DNA from: SMYC01 sp965197495
Lineage (GTDB): Bacteria; Acidobacteriota; Vicinamibacteria; Marinacidobacterales; SMYC01
NCBI GenBank assembly: GCA_965197495.1
Contig: OZ240210.1
Span: 7,378,001-7,442,000 of the forward strand
Length of the DNA stretch: 64,000 nucleotides
Direction of reading: 5' to 3'
Part shown: in pieces, positions 61,165 to 64,000 of the stretch
Position numbering within the stretch: the stretch's first letter is position 1
How the letters are laid out: each line of letters starts with the position of its first letter
The notes under the pieces: generated by a model
Database searches by the model: none
Told to the model about the DNA's origin: nothing
The model's input: only the letters and a program-made list of their open reading frames with translations
Made by a program: the position numbers and the translations under genes

Positions 61165-61337
61165 ACCCCGCTTTGCCGTGTGAGGGAATCTATTTGAACC
61201 ACCCGCAAAGGTGGGCGACCCTTCCTGCGTCCTTCGCGAACTCTCGAGGAGCCATGCTCCGATCCGCCGGGGGGGTCTCCCCTTCAAATAGACGTTGGCT
61301 CAATAGTGATTCCCTATCACGCGCAAAGCAGGGCACT
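61165..61337 (-). ncRNA. ssrS: 6S RNA
   Basis: The segment of about 170 nt forms a long interrupted hairpin. Pairing blocks are GCTTTGC 61170-61176 with GCAAAGC 61323-61329, GGGAATC 61184-61190 with GATTCCC 61308-61314, and TCTATTTGAA 61189-61198 with TTCAAATAGA 61283-61292. An unpaired stretch with TTGAGCC at about 61293-61307 acts as the central bubble. On the minus strand it follows zapA and ends in a GC stem plus T-run (TCTTTTTTC). zapA-ssrS linkage is well known in proteobacteria. 6S RNA binds the housekeeping RNA polymerase holoenzyme in stationary phase. A covariance-model search was not possible here. Confidence 0.7.
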
Positions 61338-61345
61338 TGACTCAA

Positions 61346-61675
61346 TTATAGCGCCGGAGAAGTCTCTGTCGGCTCGGGTAGAGACTCTTCGAGCGTTTTC
61401 GCAAGCGCCGAGGCGCGGCGCGCGAGCTCCTCGTCAACGTCGCGCGCCTTCTCCTCTGCCTTGAAGAGCTCATCAGCGATGTTCAGCGCTGCGAGAATGG
61501 CAACCTTTAGAGGCTCCGCTTGGCCCGAAGCATCGGCGATCGTCGCCATCTTGGTATCCACGAAGCGCGCGAGCTCTTCGATATAGGCGACGTTCTCTTC
61601 CGCTCGTACCTTATAGGTCTGTCCCATGATGACCACTGGGACGAGACTCGAATCCGCTTGACTTCCACCGCTCAT
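61346..61675 (-). CDS. zapA: Cell division protein ZapA
   Basis: The 109-residue ZapA starts at the ATG at 61675. The N-terminal beta-rich part is VPVVIMGQTYKVRAEENVAYIEELARFVDTKM and the helical part AILAALNIADELFKAEEKARDVDEEL. It binds and bundles FtsZ at mid-cell. Followed by a likely 6S RNA and preceded by a coiled-coil gene (perhaps ZapB-like) on the same strand. Confidence 0.92.
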   Translation of the reverse strand: MSGGSQADSSLVPVVIMGQTYKVRAEENVAYIEELARFVDTKMATIADASGQAEPLKVAILAALNIADELFKAEEKARDVDEELARRASALAKTLEESLPEPTETSPAL

Positions 61676-61709
61676 AGGGTCGTTATTGTAGGTGACAGAG
61701 CCAGCTCGC

Positions 61710-62018
61710 TCAAGGGCTCGCTTCGAGCTTTCCGATCCGCGCGAGAAGCTGCTCCACCTTGGTGCGGATTTTCTTGCGCTCTTCGTGGAGCGCGGCAAGC
61801 TCGCCGTGAAGCTCGGCGGTGTCCTCCGAAGGGGCGGTGGAGCTTTCCCCGCCGGCAGAGAGCAATTCCACCTGCCGCTTCAGCTCGGTGACTTCGCTTT
61901 TGAGCGAGTAGTTGGATTCGCGAAGCTGTCCGATGAGGGCGGTCGCTTGCTCGACGCGCCCCTTCAGAGCTTTCAGACGGCGCGACATCTTGGGCGCGGC
62001 GCGTTCCGTCTCATTCAT
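61710..62018 (-). CDS. Coiled-coil protein (ZapB-like, tentative)
   Basis: The short, almost fully helical protein of about 102 residues carries heptad-rich segments RLKALKGRVEQATALIGQLRESNYSL and ELHGELAALHEERKKIRTKVEQLLARIGKLE. Its place just upstream of zapA suggests a ZapB/cell-division role, but sequence similarity alone cannot show this. The frame is open to ATGs at 62027, 62036 and 62045 within a 9-bp tandem repeat (TGCAGGCAT) that would encode MPA units. The start at 62018 (MNETERAAP) avoids it. Confidence 0.7.
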   Translation of the reverse strand: MNETERAAPKMSRRLKALKGRVEQATALIGQLRESNYSLKSEVTELKRQVELLSAGGESSTAPSEDTAELHGELAALHEERKKIRTKVEQLLARIGKLEASP

Positions 62019-62022
62019 AGCA

Positions 62023-62055
62023 GGCATTGCAGGCATTGCAGGCACTGCAGGCGCT
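62023..62055. repeat. 9-bp tandem repeat TGCAGGCAT
   Basis: Three to four copies of TGCAGGCAT lie between rplT and the coiled-coil gene. Each copy contains a potential ATG on the minus strand, so changes in copy number would add or remove in-frame start codons of the coiled-coil gene. Confidence 0.7.
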
Positions 62056-62059
62056 GCAC

Positions 62060-62419
62060 TCAGCTCGCCAGGGCTTCTTTCGCGACGCCAACGAGCTCAG
62101 AAAACGCCTTTTCATCGGCGAGCGCGAGCTCGGCGAGTTGTTTCCGGTTCAAGGCAACGCTTGCTTTGGACAGCCCCGCCATGAACGTGCTGTAGGACAT
62201 GCCGTTCAAGCGCGCGCCCGCCCCGATGCGGATGATCCACAGACGGCGAAAATCCCTTTTGCGGGTGCGCCGGTCGCGATAAGCATAGGACAAGGCGCGA
62301 TCCACCGACTCCATGGCGGAGCGGTAGAGCTTGCTTTTGGTGCCTCGAAACCCTTTCGCGAGCTTCAGGACTTTCTTGCGGCGATCGCGCCGGTTCGAAC
62401 CTCGTTTGACTCTGGGCAT
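62060..62419 (-). CDS. rplT: 50S ribosomal protein L20
   Basis: The 119-residue L20 starts MPRVKRGSNRRDRRKKVLKLAKGF, has DRALSYAYRDRRTRKRDFRRLWI, and shows the usual length. It binds 23S rRNA early in assembly and in many bacteria represses its own operon. It is the last gene of infC-rpmI-rplT, 29 bp after rpmI. Confidence 0.96.
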   Translation of the reverse strand: MPRVKRGSNRRDRRKKVLKLAKGFRGTKSKLYRSAMESVDRALSYAYRDRRTRKRDFRRLWIIRIGAGARLNGMSYSTFMAGLSKASVALNRKQLAELALADEKAFSELVGVAKEALAS

Positions 62420-62447
62420 TTCTCGATAACTCCGCTACGATATCAGC

Positions 62448-62645
62448 CTAATACGGAATCAGCGGCGCGATGAACTTAGCGTCAGCCTTCGAAACAAGGC
62501 CCGACTTGCGCAGCCTGCGCTTCCGGTGGCGGTTTTTCTTCGTCATTATGTGACCGGCATTAGCGTGGCTGCGTTTGAGTTTGCCGCTTGCCGTCTTTCG
62601 AAAACGTTTGGCAGCCCCGCGATGCGACTTTGCTTTCTTTCCCAC
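62448..62645 (-). CDS. rpmI: 50S ribosomal protein L35
   Basis: The 65-residue L35 carries MGKKAKSHRGAAKRFRKTASGKLKR and AGHIMTKKNRHRKRRLRK. It is a structural protein of the large subunit, encoded between infC and rplT in the usual order. Intact. Confidence 0.96.
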   Translation of the reverse strand: MGKKAKSHRGAAKRFRKTASGKLKRSHANAGHIMTKKNRHRKRRLRKSGLVSKADAKFIAPLIPY

Positions 62646-62690
62646 TTGTGAGTTACTCCTTCTGACTCGCCACGAGGCGAGGGCGCTACG

Positions 62691-63263
62691 TCACGCCGAT
62701 TCCGGCTGTTTTACGTCGCCTTCCTCTTTCGCGGCCTTCATCTTCTCGATGACCGCTTTTCTGGGCGCCAGAATCTGATGCATCTGGTTTCCTTCCATCC
62801 TCGAGCGCGACTCGACGTTCGCAATCTCCTCGAGGTCCTTCGACAATCGATCCAAAATCTTTACACCGAGCTGGTCGTGGGATCGCTCCCGACCTCGAAA
62901 CATGATCGTCGTCTTGACTTTGTTACCCTCCATCAAGAATCGCTCGACGTGGTTTTTCTTGAATCCGTAATCGTGGTGGTCGATCTTCAAGCGAAATTTG
63001 ATTTCTTTGACTTGAATTTGTTTCTGGTGCTTCTTCGCTTCATGAGCGTGCTTGTTCTTCTGGTACAGGTATTTGCCGTAATTCATTATCCGGCAAACTG
63101 GCGGGTTCGCTTTCGCGACGATCTCCACCAAATCCAACTCTTTCTCGCGAGCCATCCGGAGCGCGTCTTCCGGCTGAACGATGCCGACCTGCTCTCCGTT
63201 CTCGTCGATCAACCGAATCTCTCGTGCGCGAATCCGCTCGTTTACGCGAGTAGATCTATCGAT
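62691..63263 (-). CDS. infC: Translation initiation factor IF-3
   Basis: The IF-3 of about 190 residues has an N-domain starting IDRSTRVNERIRAREIRLIDENGEQVG and a C-domain with HDYGFKKNHVERFLMEGNKVKTTIMFRGRE. The start is taken as the ATC at 63263, preceded at optimal distance by AAGGAGGTGA; no ATG/GTG/TTG fits the conserved N-terminus. IF-3 genes classically use AUU/AUC/AUA starts so that IF-3 represses its own synthesis. Calling from 63212 would remove 17 conserved residues. Confidence 0.93.
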   Translation of the reverse strand: MDRSTRVNERIRAREIRLIDENGEQVGIVQPEDALRMAREKELDLVEIVAKANPPVCRIMNYGKYLYQKNKHAHEAKKHQKQIQVKEIKFRLKIDHHDYGFKKNHVERFLMEGNKVKTTIMFRGRERSHDQLGVKILDRLSKDLEEIANVESRSRMEGNQMHQILAPRKAVIEKMKAAKEEGDVKQPESA

Positions 63264-63267
63264 GTGT

Positions 63268-63277
63268 CACCTCCTTC
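63268..63277 (-). promoter_or_regulatory. Strong Shine-Dalgarno deciding the infC start
   Basis: AAGGAGGTGA on the minus strand lies 4 bases before the ATC codon at 63263. The near-perfect anti-16S match paired with a non-canonical start is the classical arrangement for IF-3 autoregulation. Confidence 0.85.
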
Positions 63278-63370
63278 ATTCCCGCCTCATATTCATCCAG
63301 CTATTATGCCTGGCCCGTCGTCTCGATTGCCACTGTGAATACCACAACAGGAGTGATTCAATACCATAAC

Positions 63371-64000
63371 TCAAGGCGTTAGCGCTCGTTCCCGGACCAA
63401 GGCCTGAACCGCTTCGATGAAGTCCGGGATCGTCTCGGCCCCCTGGTCGCCGTCCTTTCGGTTGCGTACGGACACCGTCTCACCCTCGATTTCCTTGTCC
63501 CCGGTAACGAGCATGAAGGGGACTTTCTGAAGCTGCGCCTCGCGGATCTTTCGTCCGATTTTCTCGTTCCGGTCGTCGACGTCGACGCGCAGACCCGCCG
63601 CCTTCAGCTTGTCCGCGACCTTTTGGGCGTAGTCGTGATGTTTGTCGGAGATGGGGAGCACCACCGCCTGCACGGGGGCTAGCCAGACCGGTAGAGCGCC
63701 TGCCGTGTGCTCGATGAGCACCGCTATGAAGCGCTCGAGCGAGCCGAGAATCGCGCGGTGGATGAGCACCGGCCGCTTGCGTGTCCCGTCCTCGGCGGCG
63801 TAATGCAGGTCGAAGTTGTCGGGATGCGCGAAATCGAGCTGGATCGTCGCGCATTGATGCGTGCGCCCAATCGCGTCCTGCACGTGAAAATCGATCTTGG
63901 GGCCGTAGAAAGCTCCGTCACCGGGATTGACGCGATATTTTGTGTTGGTCGCCTCGAGGCCGCGAGCGAGGGCCCCCTCGGCCTGCTCCCACTGCTCGTC
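63371..64000 (-). CDS. thrS: Threonyl-tRNA synthetase, C-terminal part (partial)
   Basis: The last 209 codons of ThrS are present; the gene continues beyond the window. The catalytic-core end shows YGPKIDFHVQDAIGRTHQCATIQLDF and HRAILGSLERFIAVLIEH (class II motif 3). The anticodon-binding domain follows (LPVWLAPVQAVVLPISDKHHDYAQKVADKLKAAGLRVDVDDRNEKIGRKIREAQLQKVPFMLVTGDKE). It charges tRNA-Thr. It is upstream of infC in the same direction, the common thrS-infC-rpmI-rplT order. Confidence 0.96.
   Translation of the reverse strand, partial: DEQWEQAEGALARGLEATNTKYRVNPGDGAFYGPKIDFHVQDAIGRTHQCATIQLDFAHPDNFDLHYAAEDGTRKRPVLIHRAILGSLERFIAVLIEHTAGALPVWLAPVQAVVLPISDKHHDYAQKVADKLKAAGLRVDVDDRNEKIGRKIREAQLQKVPFMLVTGDKEIEGETVSVRNRKDGDQGAETIPDFIEAVQALVRERALTP

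Overview
The window looks like a piece of a high-GC Gram-negative chromosome. Lipoproteins and signal peptides, a KirBac channel, a 6S RNA beside zapA, and remnants of an exosortase-type (XrtA/PEP-CTERM) exopolysaccharide locus with PrsK/PrsR-like regulators fit Acidobacteriota or a neighbouring phylum. The phylum is an inference; no rRNA is present.

Layout. 1-3.7 kb: end of an ISL3-family element, an IS200/IS605 element, then a LytS/LytR two-component pair split by a ~215 bp MITE-like element. 3.9-9.2 kb: intact metabolic block (ZIP transporter, secreted TPR protein, M20-type amidohydrolase, phosphohexomutase). 9.2-13.4 kb: wreckage of a peptide ABC transporter locus and a chimeric hydrolase. 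13.4-20 kb: dipeptidase, rpmB, KirBac, M14 peptidase, VanZ-like protein. 20-25.7 kb: broken metallophosphoesterase, broken SLC13-type transporter, a deacetylase remnant, an IS3-family fragment and a truncated carA. 25.7-38.2 kb: exopolysaccharide/secondary-metabolite genes (carbamoyltransferase-SxtJ-DUF5989 trio, truncated sugar transferase, nucleotide-sugar dehydrogenase, PrsR, PrsK) cut by nested insertion sequences. 38.4-46.7 kb: PHP hydrolase, HIT protein, Rpn-type nuclease with a partial tandem copy, an MDR oxidoreductase, IS1380 joined to an ISNCY-like fragment, and a YhhQ-type transporter. 46.8-53.9 kb: a compact minus-strand glycan operon (AsnB-like amidotransferase, radical SAM, hexapeptide acyltransferase, epimerase) and two tandem lipoproteins. 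53.9-64 kb: a long inverted repeat hit by ISL3, a glycosyltransferase, gatCA, an APC permease, thiL, 6S RNA-zapA, a coiled-coil protein, rplT-rpmI-infC and the 3' end of thrS.

The main signal is ongoing genome erosion. Peptide import, SLC13 transport, carA, PrsK and PrsR carry frameshifts, in-frame stops, truncations or deletion fusions. The translation and cofactor genes in the same window are intact, which argues against sequencing error as the only cause. At least five ISL3 copies are present, two of them full length (1719 bp) with perfect 8-bp target duplications. No CRISPR array, tRNA, rRNA or recognisable novel defence system was seen.
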